Part shown: positions 24,544-36,298 of the stretch, in pieces
How positions within the stretch are numbered: position 1 is the first letter of the stretch
Layout: each line of letters starts with the position of its first letter
Assembly (NCBI GenBank): GCA_030169165.1
Contig: CM058040.1
Coordinates: 94,398,168 to 94,462,167 of the forward strand
Source: Centaurea solstitialis
Taxonomy: Eukaryota; Streptophyta; Magnoliopsida; Asterales; Asteraceae
DNA: 64,000 bases
Direction: 5' to 3'
Program-made: the position numbers and the translations under genes
The notes under the pieces: model-generated
What the model was told of the DNA's origin: nothing
Seen by the model: the letters and a program-made list of their open reading frames with translations, nothing else
The model's database searches: none

Positions 24544-25128
24544 TAACATCATAGTTTAATTTTTATATTTTTAATGCATAGAATGACCTGATTCCTTTAT
24601 TTATTGAGTGCAAAATGAAATAGCAACCATCTTAAATTTTTAGGAGTCAAAGGAATTTAAAATCATAAGATAGATATAAAAGAATATGGGAGATAATTTT
24701 GTTTCTTAATATCTCCACTAAGTTATATAATACTTGTAAAACCTAAAACAGTTTTTTGAAATTATTATTATTTTTAAGCTTTCCAAAACAAGAAAATAAA
24801 TGATTACTAAAAAAATATAAAAATTGTTTAACAATATTTTTTTTGAACGGAAGATAATTTATGTATACGTCTCGACATGAACTCGACGAAGTATCTGGGA
24901 TCCATATGGGCATCCGACCAATCCTCGGTAACCATGAACTGACCAAAAGCCGACCCATGGTTAGGGTATCGCCACATGCTCATCTCATGAATCAAATTTG
25001 GATGGACCTCTCCACCATCTCTCTTAAAGATGTTACCGACCACCAGACTACTAATGCTTTGATTGTTTAATATTAAAAAATTGCATTATAAAAAGTTAAT
25101 TATCCACTTAATATTGAAATAAGTTTTC
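24544..25128 (-). other. Intergenic with a possible SINE/LINE tail
   Basis: From about 25070 down to 24836, read on the minus strand, there is a GC-richer stretch ending CTTCCGTTCAAAAAAAATAT. The CCGTTC-plus-A-run end is the same as that of the SINE at 3998-4148, suggesting a retroposed piece. A 71-codon open frame in it has no recognised domain. Confidence 0.3.
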
Positions 25129-25133
25129 ATTTA

Positions 25134-26585
25134 TGTAACGTCTCAAATTTCCAAACATCCATTTAAATATATAAATAACCAAAAATTCATACAAGAGCGG
25201 AAGCTTGTCCAATAACCCTTGAAAACCAACAAGTTTAAAATTCAAATCATGTTTCAACCCACCGCTTAAGTAAAAAGTTTACGAATGACGATAAAACTTA
25301 GTTTCTGAACACCAAAAGAGTTCGACATCAAAACTTAGCATCTCCTTGTAACCCCCCTGACTGAACTGCTAATCCGGAGCTTCATACGGTAGCCTTCTCT
25401 TTCCCTTTACGGGAAGTACCTGCCACTAAAAGATCAAACAACAACGGGGTAAGCATAAAGCTTAGTGAGCACACACATAACTACTTACTATCATGCTTAC
25501 ACAATCATATCACATAGCAATCGAAACATGCAAACTCCAACCTTCCTACAGTTCAATACCATAAGGAAGGACATATGACACTGGTACCAGGCCTCTCCAA
25601 ATTCCCTAGGGGTATTACTACCACCATAGGTACTCTCCCAACGTCCCCGAAGGAACACATAACACAATTACACATGTAAACATAACCTTGCACACATAAC
25701 ATTAAGAGTTAAGTGAGGTACTCACCTGACAAGCGGATTAGCGAGCTCTCCTAACTAGCACGTCAATTACTTCGTGTCACCTATCCATAGCACATACACA
25801 TATACATCAAATAATACCCAAAACGGGTCCTTAAACTAACACCCGACTCTCCAACGTGAAATGGCCAAGCTATCCTCGACCAAATTCCACGAAACTTCAC
25901 ATAACGTCTAGTTACATAAGCCCTTAGGGGTACATAAGCTAAAGAACCCCAAACGAAACCATTTCGGAAAACTCGAAAATCATTCCAGTGGTATCGGCGG
26001 GTTACCCCGCGGGTTACTACCCGCGGCTTACCCGCGGACGCCCAGAAATCGTTCCCAAGCCGCGGGTTGCGACTTCTGCCAAGGATTTGCAACCCAAAAC
26101 CTCCCAATCGACCAATATTCAACCCACTACAACAAGGATACATTTAACATCAACTAGGGTCGAAAACTCACGTTTATGAGCAACAAAATCGACCAATAAC
26201 ATGCCAATTGATGACCATTCAATTATCAACTTCCATCCAAACCTTAACCCTTGACACAACAACTACTTAACATCAATTGACATCAAACCATGCATAGAAA
26301 TCTTACCTGAGGCGTAATTAGCACGATTGTTACTCCAATTGTGTAATCGCAACCTCCAATTTGAACTCCTTGCTTCAAAACCCTAGTCGCCTCTTTCTCT
26401 CCTCTCGTACGTTCTCTGGAAACTGCCTAGAGAAACTGAGGGTTTCTCTCTTTTCTATACTCTCCACCCTCCCCTTGCACTTACACAAAAATACACTTCA
26501 GCCCCTCAACTCCTATAAACATGACAGTTAATCAACAAACCATCTAACCAAGTTACAAAAGGGAAAAGTGAAAACGGGTGTTACA
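25134..26585 (-). mobile_element. Solo LTR, probably gypsy type, 5-bp duplication
   Basis: The element starts TGTAACGTCTC and ends GGGTGTTACA, so the ends are TG..CA within the inverted TGTAAC/GTTACA. ATTTA flanks both sides (25129-25133 and 26586-26590). No internal retrotransposon genes, primer site or second LTR were seen, so LTR-LTR recombination has probably removed the body. The minus orientation is suggested by TGTAACACCCGTTTTC at that end and by a leader-like GAGAGAAACCCTCAG stretch. Confidence 0.72.
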
Positions 26586-26589
26586 ATTT

Positions 26590-26842
26590 ACTTAAAATAT
26601 AGCTGAAAGCTACCTTATAAGTTAGTATATGTTTGAATGAACCATAAACTAGCTTATTGAAACGTTAATTGGAGTAGTGTTTCAGGGGGCTTTTTGTAAC
26701 ATTTTCCAATTATACCCTTAATATATTAAGTATTATACCCCAATAAACTTTTTTGATCATTTTACATACTTATAAACTATTTTTTGCCAAACATAATTTA
26801 TTTATAAACTACCTTATCAGCTAGTTTATCAAGCACAACCTA
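26590..26842. mobile_element. MITE, GCTAGCTT family, copy 2
   Basis: About 250 bp similar to 930-1171 across most of its length, including TTTTTGTAACATTTTCCAAT, TTTGATCATTTTACATAC and GCCAAACATAATTTATTTAT. The left end is eroded. Confidence 0.65.
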
Positions 26843-27958
26843 ACTTTTTTTACCCAAAAGTAATTTTTTTTCACATATCATAGTTAATAATTATATATTG
26901 TATTTTATTCATTTGTTTACCGGGACATGTATTTATTTCATAACTTTTAGTAACTTCATTTCATTATAAATATAAAACTAAATGGAAAGATCATGTAAGA
27001 AGTTGAATTAACGTAATTAGATCTGAACCTTTAAGCACTTTTAATTTCAATTCCATCACTAAATTGCACTTAATACGCGGATTGATCTAGTACATTTTGG
27101 TACAACTTATCTCAGATTCTCGAGGCATGTCATCCTAATACATTCAAATAACGATTTTTCACGATTATCATATTAACTCAACCTTTCATTGGTATTCAAG
27201 TATTCAACCCATAAAACTAACACCTAATTCTAGAAGGGGAATTATAAATGGACCCCTTATGAAAGAAATGGGGAAGGTTATATGAGTGTATAGGTAAGAC
27301 CCACTATAAGAGGGTCTTCTACTTATTTGTGAGTGCATGAAAAGTAAAAAAAAAAAGTCGCTATAACAACACCCTTCTAAAATATTAATATCAAAAACTA
27401 ATTTTTCTTAAATCAAAATTTCAAAAATAATATAATTCAATTAAAAAAAATGAAGTATCCCTTTTCTTTTTTCCAAAAAATGTGAAACACCATCACTTTG
27501 GGTTTGGCCCCCACAAATACAATGTGTTAGAGAAAAGGGTGATAATGGTAAATTCCCATTGAGGATTCCACGCGGCATTGGTCAATAAACATCTGAAGTC
27601 AACGCGCGAATGAGTCTTCTTTTTCTTTCTATAATGTGCCGAAAGAAAGAATTGAAACGCTCTTTTTATTTATTTATTTATTTATACCAAAATTTAAGCC
27701 TCTATCTTGAATGCCAACTCCAACAATTTTGACTACAAATTCACACCATCATTTTTAATCTCAAATTCTTTCACAAAACCAAAAAACTTGTTGAATTATT
27801 TCTCTCTTTTTTTGGGTTTCTGCTTGTAGCTTTTTTGTAAATAATCGATCTTTTTGATCGTTTAGTTGTTGAAATCGCCAAATTTTATTGTTTTCTGAAG
27901 TGGGTTTGGCTTCAATTTGTTGGATGTTAAGAATTGTTTCTTCTTTGCAGATTATTTG
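26843..27958. other. Intergenic and 5' region of the PP2C gene
   Basis: AT-rich DNA without coding features to about 27650. The segment 27660-27958 is probably promoter and 5' untranslated region. A TTTATTTATTTATTTATACC stretch at about 27666 could hold the TATA element. TTCTTTGCAG ending at 27950, just before the ATG, looks like the acceptor of a leader intron. Confidence 0.4.
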
Positions 27959-30900
27959 ATGGATAATTTATGCTGTTTGCAGGTAATTATTTACTTATTG
28001 CTTTTACTATTATTTACTTTATTATCCATCAATTTATCAGTTAGTTGTTCTTGCTATGTGGTTTAGATGATGGGGTTTAATATATGCTTATAAGGGTGTT
28101 TTTATTTATTTTTTGTGTTTTTAGTTATGTTTTCAAGATGGGTTTTTTGGTTCTTATTGAATTGATTTGTATAAGCTTTGTTTTGATTAATTGATTGTTT
28201 TAAAGATTAACATAATCAGGGCTCTATTTTGTTAACTAAATCATGTTTCATAGCTCTTTGTTTACTACTGTTTTTATGTCAAAATCAAAGCAAATTAGAG
28301 GTGGTAGACCATTAAAGACTTTATCTTTTAAAGTTGATTGACTCTTACAAGCCAACCAAACCATTGTTTCTTTTATTGAAAAAATTGCAAAAATGAAGGT
28401 TCTGGTGAAAGAAATGGTATGTGGAATTGTTTTCTTGGTGATAAATTATGATTGTTGGTTCAGAGTTGGTTATTTTTGAAAACAAAATCACCATTTTTGG
28501 TGTTTTGTTGCAAAATAACCGTCGTTCTTGCGAGTTATGGTGTTTGATTTCTTGGCGTTTTTGCAAGAACGATGGTGATTTTGCAATAAAAAAAACAACT
28601 TTATGAACTTTATGATGCATTATGTGCGAAATATTGTTGCGGGTTCTTGGTTAGTTTCGCTAATTTAAAAAGGTTTCGTATGTCTTCGGACGTTTCTTCA
28701 TATTGGTTGTTTTTAAAGAAACCTTTAATGATCATTTAAAATGAGATATACATGTGTTATGTGATAATCATGCTCTAAAAGGGTATTTTGGCGGAATAAA
28801 AATCATGTAACTAAACAAGAGTTGTTACCAGCATACTTTTCCCATATGTTTTTCGATATGAATTTGGCTTATAAATGGTGCTAGCTTTCATCTTTTGTAA
28901 AATTCTAGAAAGAATTCACCAAGAATCATGAAATCCTAGCAATGCTTGTGGATGGAGGCAAATTGCTCTAATATTTAGGAGAATAATCTTCTAACAGATT
29001 CTTCTTAAGTGCATGACCTTCTGGTGTTAGAAAAGACAATCTTTTGTTAGGAAAAGATGCTTGTTTCAGTCTGTTAGAAGGTTATTCTCCTAAATAACGT
29101 GCAATTACTATTTTGTATGCATGTGATACTGTGATTATTGATTCTAACACAAGACTAAGATAACATGTTTATGTACTTGTCTCCTAATGTTTTTGGGTTT
29201 GTTATAGTTCATAGGAGGCCCGTCATCATATAGCTCCGGTAAGGGAAAAAATCATGAGGGTAGTGTCAAGTTCGGTTTCGACTTAGTAAAAGGAAAAGCT
29301 AATCATCCAATGGAGGATTATCATGTTGCTAGGTTTGTGGAAATCGATCAACACGAGCTTGGGTTGTTTGCCATTTACGATGGCCATTCGGGAGATCGCG
29401 TGCCTTCTTACCTTCAGAAGCATTTGTTCGATAACATCTTGAGTGAGGTGCTTATTTTAAACCATCGTACTTGGCTTTTAGTTTCTAAAACAAATTAACG
29501 CTCTTGCAAAATTAGAATGATTGATTTTGGACAAAAATGGCAATTCCGATATATTTCTTTTTTTGCATTTACGTCTTTACTGGGTAGTCTTTACAGAAAA
29601 TATCGCTCCACTTTCTACTTTCAGTGGGATTTACTGTGTCAGTTTGGTTTTTTTAAATCTTTACGGTGTCTAACTTAATTAATTCTTGCAAATTATCGCG
29701 TGTCTTTTTTTTTTTTGGCATTTTTACGAGAAAGACACACGTACTTGGTTCAAAAAGTGAACCACTCGTTATTTTCTCATTCATATGTGAAGGAACTGTT
29801 TTTGATTTTGGCATAATTTTGCAGAACGAGTTTTGGGTTGACCCAAAACGCTCGATAACCAAAGCGTATGAGAAGACCGATGAAGCAATTCTTACACACG
29901 ACTCTGACTTGGGACGAGGTGGGTCTACCTCGGTTACAGCCGTTCTTATCAACGGTCAAAGGTTATGGGTAGCGAATTTGGGTGATTCTCGAGCCGTTCT
30001 TTCGAAAGGAGGTGAAGCCATACAGATGAGTACTGATCATGAGCCAAGTGCAGAAAGGGTCAGCATTGAGCACAAAGGAGGATTTGTGTCAAATATGCCA
30101 GGTATTTTTATATGTTAGTTTGACATGTAAACAAGCGAATAAGTTCTTGCCTTTCAGGGGTAAAGTTGTCATTTTTAAGAATCTTGGTCTTTCTATCCAT
30201 TCTTCTCTATGAACAAAAGAATGCCAATTCTGCTGTTTCTAGTCCACTGTCATCATGTTGCCTCCAGTGAAGTTCTTGCCCTTCATGGGTAAAGTTGTCA
30301 TTTTGAAGAATCTTGATCCTTCAATCTAGTAAAGTTATTGTCCTTCAGGGATAAAGTTGCCATTTTTAAGAATCTTGATCATTTAATCTAGTAAAGTTGT
30401 TGCCTTTACGGGTAAAGTTGCCATTTTTAAGAATCTTGATCCTTCAAAATCTAGTAAAGTTCTTGCCCTTCAGTGTTAAATTTTCAATTTTGAAGAATCT
30501 TGGCTCTTCAAATCTAGTAAAGTTCTTGCCCTTCATGGGTAAAGTTGCCATTTTTAAGAATCTTGCTCCTCCAAACCTAGTAAACTTCTTGCCCCTCCAT
30601 GGGTGAAGTTGCCATTTTAAAGAAATTTGGTCCTTCAAATCTAATAAAGCTCTTACCCTTCAGGGGTAAAGTTGTCATTTTTTCCCCTTTAACAAGGGCA
30701 AAATTGTCTTTTTAGGAATCTTTTCAGTAACTAGAGACTAGAGAGAGTTAGAGGAAGCAATGCCGAATCTTTTCTAACGGTTCATTTCTGATAATTGATT
30801 TGTTAGGGGACGTTCCTCGAGTGAATGGACAGCTAGCGGTTTCTCGTGCTTTCGGAGACAAAAGCCTCAAATCCCACCTGCGATCTGACCCTGCTATTCA

Positions 30901-31208
30901 AGATACAATTGTAGATTCCAAAACCGACCTCCTTGTGTTGGCAAGTGATGGTCTTTGGAAGGTGATCCATCATTCTCTTTCATAAAATCTACCAAAAAAA
31001 AAAAAAAACGAGCACATTTGAACTTATGTTGATTAGGAACTATTGATCATCGTTTTAATAATTAATCTAGGTGATGGATAACCAAGAAGCGGTTGATATC
31101 GCAAGAAGAATCAAGGACCCCCAGAAGGCCGCTAAGCGATTAGTAGCCGAAGCTTTAAAGAGAGATAGCAAAGACGACATTTCTTGTGTTGTAGTTAGAT
31201 TCAGGTAA
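27959..31208 (+). CDS. Protein phosphatase 2C (PPM family), 5 exons
   Basis: Exons: 27959-27982, 29208-29447, 29825-30101, 30807-30961, 31071-31208; 834 bp, 277 residues, all GT/AG. This is a Mg/Mn-dependent Ser/Thr phosphatase of the small plant type (about 280 residues, nearly all catalytic domain). Metal-binding and core motifs are present: MEDYH (Glu44, Asp45), YDGHSG (Asp66, Gly67, His68), LGRGGSTSVTAV, WVANLGDSRAVL, DHEP, GDVPRVNGQLAVSRAFGD, VLASDGLW and KDDISCVVVRF. The first exon encodes only eight residues (MDNLCCLQ), with a Cys pair. The frame ends VRFR then TAA, directly across a GTAAGA that could otherwise act as a donor; relatives end at the same point, so I take the stop. It resembles the Arabidopsis group containing At1g34750; the substrate is unknown. 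Confidence 0.93.
30161..30710. repeat. Minisatellite, 61-64 bp unit, in PP2C intron 3
   Basis: About eight to nine tandem copies. Unit starts (TAAAGTTG) fall near 30161, 30290, 30352, 30413, 30477, 30540, 30604 and 30667, with one degraded unit between the first two. Each unit holds AAGTTCTTGCCCTTCA, GGGTAAAGTTGCCATTTTT and AAGAATCTTG. It occupies most of the 705-bp intron. Confidence 0.92.
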
Positions 31209-32268
31209 GATTTTCATTTCTTTATTTCCTTTTCACGTTCTTTCTTCATTTGCATTACGTAGGTCCCATCGGGACCCTTCAAAATGAAAATGAGAAAAGA
31301 ATGTGCATGAATTCTATGTAAAGAACTCATAGTATAAGGAGTCAATATTGGAAAATAAACCCTTTTAAAGGGCTATGAATTTGCTTAGATTGGTGAAGAA
31401 GAAACACAAGTTTGAATAGTTTGAAATGGTCTTGTTTTTGTAAATTCTAGCCTTATTGGTAACTTTTGTTGATCATTGTAAGATTCTTGAAAAAAATGAG
31501 TATGATTGTTTGCTATTAATCTTATTGTGAATTGTATTTTGTGTATTAATAGTTGTATGGGGCACTGAATAGTTGACAAGGTTGTTTCAGAAAATTTTGG
31601 AGTCCCTGTTACACCTCTATTCGCATTATAGATTGATTGAGTGGTTAATAAATAATTTAAACTACAAAAAGTTTATACCGCATGCCATATTAAAAGTGAA
31701 CTTGTTTCAGTGAGTAACCAAAGACTGGGCGGTGGATTTTTAATAGAGAGAAACGGTGAATTGATTATTGATTGCATATTCGTTGGTGATTTTTATATCT
31801 GATATCCGTAGTCATTGGATTGAAGTCGAACTGTTGTGATTTAATTCAACAAATCATAAGAAAATATCATTGAGAATTGTTGATTATGTTACCAAAAGGG
31901 GACAAAAGCAAATGAGCGAAGATGGCATGAGTCGTTTGATGAAGACGATGGAAGATATAACAAGGCTCTAGGGATTTTTTTTGTTTTGCTGACTAAAATT
32001 TAAGTAGTTTTGTCAATCGGATTATGTTGGAGTTTAAAAGACCACTAAAGGGGAGGCTAATTGCACTCATAAGATTACTAAATGCACCTCTATTCTAAGT
32101 TTATTTTCACACACATCACCATCACAATTACCTTTTTACATTCCCGATGCACAGATTGACCTGATTTTGACTTTCTTAGGAGTGCAAATAGCAATCCCCA
32201 TGATAAAAATACGTACCTGAATTTGGGGGCTTTGAGTGGAACACCTAAAGAAAAGCCCAACAGTCGAT
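31209..32268. other. 3' flank of PP2C and intergenic DNA
   Basis: Probable 3' untranslated region in the first few hundred bases, then AT-rich DNA up to the copia insertion. Short frames here have no recognisable content. Confidence 0.4.
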
Positions 32269-32273
32269 GTTTA

Positions 32274-32427
32274 TGTTAGTTGTAGATATTGTATTGGCCC
32301 ATGGGCCTTGGCCTTGGTCCATTCCTGGCCCAATCCTCATGTATATATAGGGTAGTTTACCTCTTTTGTAAAGTCACTTTTACATTATCAATACAACCAA
32401 TCTTTCAATTCCTTTCTATTTCTTACA
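32274..32427 (+). repeat. Copia 5' LTR, 154 bp
   Basis: Starts TGTTAGTTGTAGATATTG and ends TTTCTTACA. It contains a promoter-like ATGTATATATAGGG. This is short for a plant copia LTR. Confidence 0.93.
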
Positions 32428-32439
32428 TGGTATCAGAGC
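32428..32439 (+). promoter_or_regulatory. Copia primer-binding site (initiator Met tRNA)
   Basis: TGGTATCAGAGC directly follows the 5' LTR, the usual copia primer site complementary to the initiator methionine tRNA. Confidence 0.9.
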
Positions 32440-32469
32440 TTTAGGCTCCTTAATCTTTTTCATCAATCC

Positions 32470-32960
32470 CGAGTTGGGATTCTTCAAACCCGAGTTGGGT
32501 TTTCCTCTTTTCCGAATTGGGAGTTAGTTTCCCGAGTCGGGAGTTCTCAAAACCCGGATCCAAAAACCCGAGTTCTCAAAACCCGAATCCAAAACCCGGA
32601 TCCAAAAACCCGAATCCAAAAAAAAAAAAATCTCATTTCCCGAGTTGGGATTCTCTTTTGTTCTCCTTTACCGAATCGGCTTCCGAGTTGGAAATCTTTT
32701 GATTCCGAATCGGGATTCGCTTTCCCTAGTCGAAACTCTGCTTTCGCTCTTGTTCTACTTTTCTCGAATCGGCTTCCGAGTTGGAAATCTTTTGATTCCG
32801 AGTCGGGACCCGTTTTCCCGAGTCGAAACTCCTTTTTTTTCCGTATTATATTTCCCGAATCGGGAAATCGCAATTCCCGAGTCGGGTCTCACCCTTTCCC
32901 GAACCCAACTCGGGTTTCCTTGTTTCCTGAACCCAAGTTTCCTTAACCCGAATCGGGTTT
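32470..32960 (+). repeat. CCGAGTTGGGA-type repeats in the copia leader
   Basis: CCCGAGTTGGGA, CCCGAGTCGGGA, CCGAATCGGG and AACCCGGATCC words recur more than a dozen times, in part as tandem blocks (GGCTTCCGAGTTGGAAATCT occurs twice, about 115 bp apart). Many are self-complementary, so the leader RNA could form hairpins. Confidence 0.8.
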
Positions 32961-33151
32961 TCCCTGCCAACTTTACTTACTCTCCAATGGCATCCAACCT
33001 CAGTCACTCTAAACCCAAATCCACCACTTCAAAGGGATCTGTGTCACTGAATCCGTCACAAGTTGTACTTATGCAACTCCTGCGTCAGAATCAACATCTT
33101 ATGCAATTTTTGTTGCGTCAACAACTTATGCAACAACCAATGTCTTGAACC

Positions 33152-36100
33152 ATGGAAATGCATTATCCGCGATCGTCTACCTCGGATCATTTCTGGATTT
33201 TTGATTCTGGCTGCTTTAACCACATGTCACCATATCCCGCCGGGTTCATCACTAAGCAGCCATCTCCGCATCCTACTGTTCGCACAGCGGACCTTACTCC
33301 CAAGCCTGTACTATTCAGTGGGAATTATTCTACTGACCTGATTCAGTTACCCGAGGTACTGCATGTACCAGGACTAGCGATAGGGCTAGTCTCTCTTACC
33401 CAGCTTCAGGAAATGGGTCTACTCATATCTTTTGATTTCTTTGGTTGTGTTATACAAGATCCAAAGACTAAGCAGATTCTTGGAATAGGCCGTAGAGTTG
33501 GACGGACTCTTGAAGTCGTATATCTTCGCTTACCTTTGTCTTCTTCACATACAAACCTTGCTGCGCCAATTTCCACAACTTCCTCCTTTGATCTCTGGCA
33601 TGCTCGCCTAGGACACTTGTCATCGGCCAGAATAAAACTATTAGCTAACTCTGGTGTTCTAGGTAACGTCACTTCCAATGAAGTTTCCTGCTTATCCTGT
33701 AAACTTGGCAAACATCATGCTCTACCTTTTGAACTCAATGACTATACATCCGTATCTGCCTTTGACCTTATCCATTCCGATGTCTGGGGACCAGCACCAC
33801 ATCCATCTATGGGTGGACATAGGTACTTCGTTATCTTCATCGATGATCACACACGCTTCACCTGGATATATCTTATGAAGCACCGCTTAGAGCTACCTCA
33901 ACTCTACATTAACTTTGCCCGCATGATACAAACTCAGTTCTCAAAACCCATAAAGATTCTTCGAGCTGATAACGCTATGGAATACAAAGAATCTTCTCTC
34001 ATCGCCTTTCTTCGATCTCAAGGCACTATCTCACAGTACTCTTGTCCGGGTACCTCTCCCCAAAATGGTCGCGCTGAACGCAAACATAGACATATCCTTG
34101 ATACTGTCCGCACTCTCCTTGTCTCTGCCAAGTGCCCTGAACGCTTCTGGGGAGAAGCTGCCTTCACTGCTGTCTATACCATCAACAGACATCCCACGTC
34201 CGTACTCCAACACAAATCGCCCTATGAAGTTTTACATGGAGTCCTTCCTGCTTATGAACTTCTCAAGGTTTGGGGATGTGCATGTTTTGTTCAATTGCAA
34301 CCTCATGAATATACCAAACTTGAACCTCGTGGCAGACTATGCCTTTTCCTTGGATATGGCATTGAACACAAAGGCTATCGCTGTTGGGATCCAATCTCCA
34401 AACGCCTACGAATCTCTAGACATGTCACCTTCTGGGAAGATGTCCCCTTTTATGACATGCCAAACTCTGAGCCCAGTATCACTCATCATACCCCTTTCTT
34501 TACTGACCCCTCTCTCTCTTTGGATACTCCATTCACCACCCCGATCCCTACTCCTGTTTCTGACTCAACTGCAACGACCTCTGATCCTTCGCCACCTGTT
34601 CCAACTCCCTCGACTCCACCTGAGTCGCCTGCTGAATCTACGGATCCTGGACCCTCGACGTCAACAGCTGTTCGCCGTTCCGACCGGGTGAGACAGGTTA
34701 CCGCTCATCTTCGTGATTATCACTGTTATGCTACATTGTTATCACATCATGAACCTACTTCTTACAAGGAAGCATCTTCGAGTTCACATTGGCAAGCAGC
34801 TATGCAAGAAGAACTTCGAGCTCTCGCAAAGGCTCAAACATGGGACCCTGTTCCGCTACCACCTGGGAAACGACCCATCGGCTCTAAATGGGTCTTCAAG
34901 ATCAAAACCAAGTCTGATGGATCGATTGATCGGTACAAAGCCCGTCTAGTGGCCAAGGGCTTTAATCAGGAATATGGCATCGACTATGAGGAGACCTTTG
35001 CTCTTGTTGCGCGTGTAACGTCTGTTCGCAGTCTCCTGGCCATCTCAGCTACCAAAAACTGGCCTCTGTTTCAAATGGATGTCAAGAATGCCTTCCTGAA
35101 TGGCGATCTGTCTGAAGAGGTTTACATGAATCCTCCTCCTGGTGTCTCTCTTCCCTCCGGCCATGTATGTCGTCTCTGCAAAGCCCTGTATGGTCTCAAA
35201 CAGGCTCCTCGTGCATGGTTTGAAAAGTTCAGCAACACGGTGCTTTCATTGGGTTTCTCTGCAAGCAACTATGATTCAGGCCTGTTTACCCGTACCACTG
35301 CCGCTGGAAGCATCCTACTTCTCCTGTATGTGGATGATATGATTATCACTGGTAGTGACTCAACTGGTATAGCCTCCCTGAAACAGTCACTCAGCTCTGC
35401 TTTCGAGATGAAAGACCTGGGTAAACTTCACTACTTCCTTGGACTTGAGGTGCTCTCCGACGTGTCAGGCACCTATCTCTGTCAAGCAAAGTACATCTCC
35501 GACCTTCTCTCCAAGGCTGGCCTCTCGGATACCAAGGTGGCATCTACACCTTTGGAATACAATCTTCATCTGACACCAAGTGCCGGTACACCCTTACAAG
35601 ATCCTACTCGCTACCGCCAACTAGTGGGTTCTCTTGTCTATCTCACTGTCACTCGTCCAGACATCGCATACGCTGTTCATACTGTCAGTCAATTTATGGC
35701 TGCTCCGCGTTCCGACCACTACGCCGCTGTCCTACGGATTCTGCGATATTTGAAAGGCACAATGTTTCATGGCCTATATTTCTCCTCCACTTCGTCCTTA
35801 GTCCTGCGTGGCTTCTCTGATGCTGACTGGGATAGCGATATGACTGATCGTCGCTCTACTACCGGGTATTGTTTCTTCCTTGGCGATTCTCTCATTTCAT
35901 GGCGCAGCAAGAAGCAATCTCTGACCGCCCGTTCTAATACAGAAGCTGAATACCGGGCTCTCGCAGACACTTCTCAAGAACTTATCTGGCTCCGCTGGTT
36001 ACTCTCGGACATGGGCGCACCGCAGAAATCGCCTACTCCGTTATGGTGCGACAACAATAGTGCCATCCAGATCGCTCACAACGATGTTTTTCATGAGCGC

Positions 36101-36280
36101 ACGAAACACATCGAGATTGATTGCCACTTCGTTCGTCAACACGTTGTGCGCAACACCATTCACCTTCACCTTATTTCGACTCTCGATCAACCGGCCGACA
36201 TCTTCACCAAAGCTCATCTGCCAGGACGGTTTCGAGAGCTTGTTATCAAACTCAATCTGTCTCGTTCCTCCCCTGATTAA
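33152..36280 (+). CDS. Copia pol polyprotein (PR-INT-RT-RNaseH), open
   Basis: 1042 residues without an internal stop. Order: aspartic protease (FWIFDSGC, catalytic Asp about residue 18); GAG_pre-integrase zinc region (LWHARLGHL at about 148, CLSCKLGKH); integrase core (HSDVWGP at about 205, FIDDHTRFTW, ADNAMEY, SPQNGRAERKH); reverse transcriptase (RYKARLVAKGFNQEYGIDY, FQMDVKNAFLNGDL, LLLYVDDMII at about 725); RNase H (GFSDADWDSD, RSNTEAEYRAL at about 930, KHIEIDCHFVR). The start given is the first Met after the upstream stop; the natural polyprotein would begin in gag, which is absent. The order INT before RT identifies copia. Coding capacity looks complete for pol, but activity cannot be judged from sequence. 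Confidence 0.94.
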   Translation: MEMHYPRSSTSDHFWIFDSGCFNHMSPYPAGFITKQPSPHPTVRTADLTPKPVLFSGNYSTDLIQLPEVLHVPGLAIGLVSLTQLQEMGLLISFDFFGCVIQDPKTKQILGIGRRVGRTLEVVYLRLPLSSSHTNLAAPISTTSSFDLWHARLGHLSSARIKLLANSGVLGNVTSNEVSCLSCKLGKHHALPFELNDYTSVSAFDLIHSDVWGPAPHPSMGGHRYFVIFIDDHTRFTWIYLMKHRLELPQLYINFARMIQTQFSKPIKILRADNAMEYKESSLIAFLRSQGTISQYSCPGTSPQNGRAERKHRHILDTVRTLLVSAKCPERFWGEAAFTAVYTINRHPTSVLQHKSPYEVLHGVLPAYELLKVWGCACFVQLQPHEYTKLEPRGRLCLFLGYGIEHKGYRCWDPISKRLRISRHVTFWEDVPFYDMPNSEPSITHHTPFFTDPSLSLDTPFTTPIPTPVSDSTATTSDPSPPVPTPSTPPESPAESTDPGPSTSTAVRRSDRVRQVTAHLRDYHCYATLLSHHEPTSYKEASSSSHWQAAMQEELRALAKAQTWDPVPLPPGKRPIGSKWVFKIKTKSDGSIDRYKARLVAKGFNQEYGIDYEETFALVARVTSVRSLLAISATKNWPLFQMDVKNAFLNGDLSEEVYMNPPPGVSLPSGHVCRLCKALYGLKQAPRAWFEKFSNTVLSLGFSASNYDSGLFTRTTAAGSILLLLYVDDMIITGSDSTGIASLKQSLSSAFEMKDLGKLHYFLGLEVLSDVSGTYLCQAKYISDLLSKAGLSDTKVASTPLEYNLHLTPSAGTPLQDPTRYRQLVGSLVYLTVTRPDIAYAVHTVSQFMAAPRSDHYAAVLRILRYLKGTMFHGLYFSSTSSLVLRGFSDADWDSDMTDRRSTTGYCFFLGDSLISWRSKKQSLTARSNTEAEYRALADTSQELIWLRWLLSDMGAPQKSPTPLWCDNNSAIQIAHNDVFHERTKHIEIDCHFVRQHVVRNTIHLHLISTLDQPADIFTKAHLPGRFRELVIKLNLSRSSPD

Positions 36281-36286
36281 GTTTGA

Positions 36287-36298
36287 GGGGGGGGGGGG
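36287..36298 (+). promoter_or_regulatory. Copia polypurine tract
   Basis: A run of twelve G after GTTTGA, directly against the 3' LTR. The first base of the 3' LTR (expected T) reads G, so the run may be extended or miscounted. Confidence 0.8.

Noticed and set aside
25781..26179. Frames within 25.8-26.2 kb as genes
   Set aside because: They sit inside a solo LTR with matching ends and duplication.
30161..30710. CRISPR-like array of regular repeats
   Set aside because: Units are contiguous degenerate repeats without unique spacers, in an intron of a plant gene.
33406..34691. Overlapping frames on both strands of the copia element
   Set aside because: They are shadows of the 1042-residue pol frame, which has the ordered protease, integrase, reverse transcriptase and RNase H motifs.
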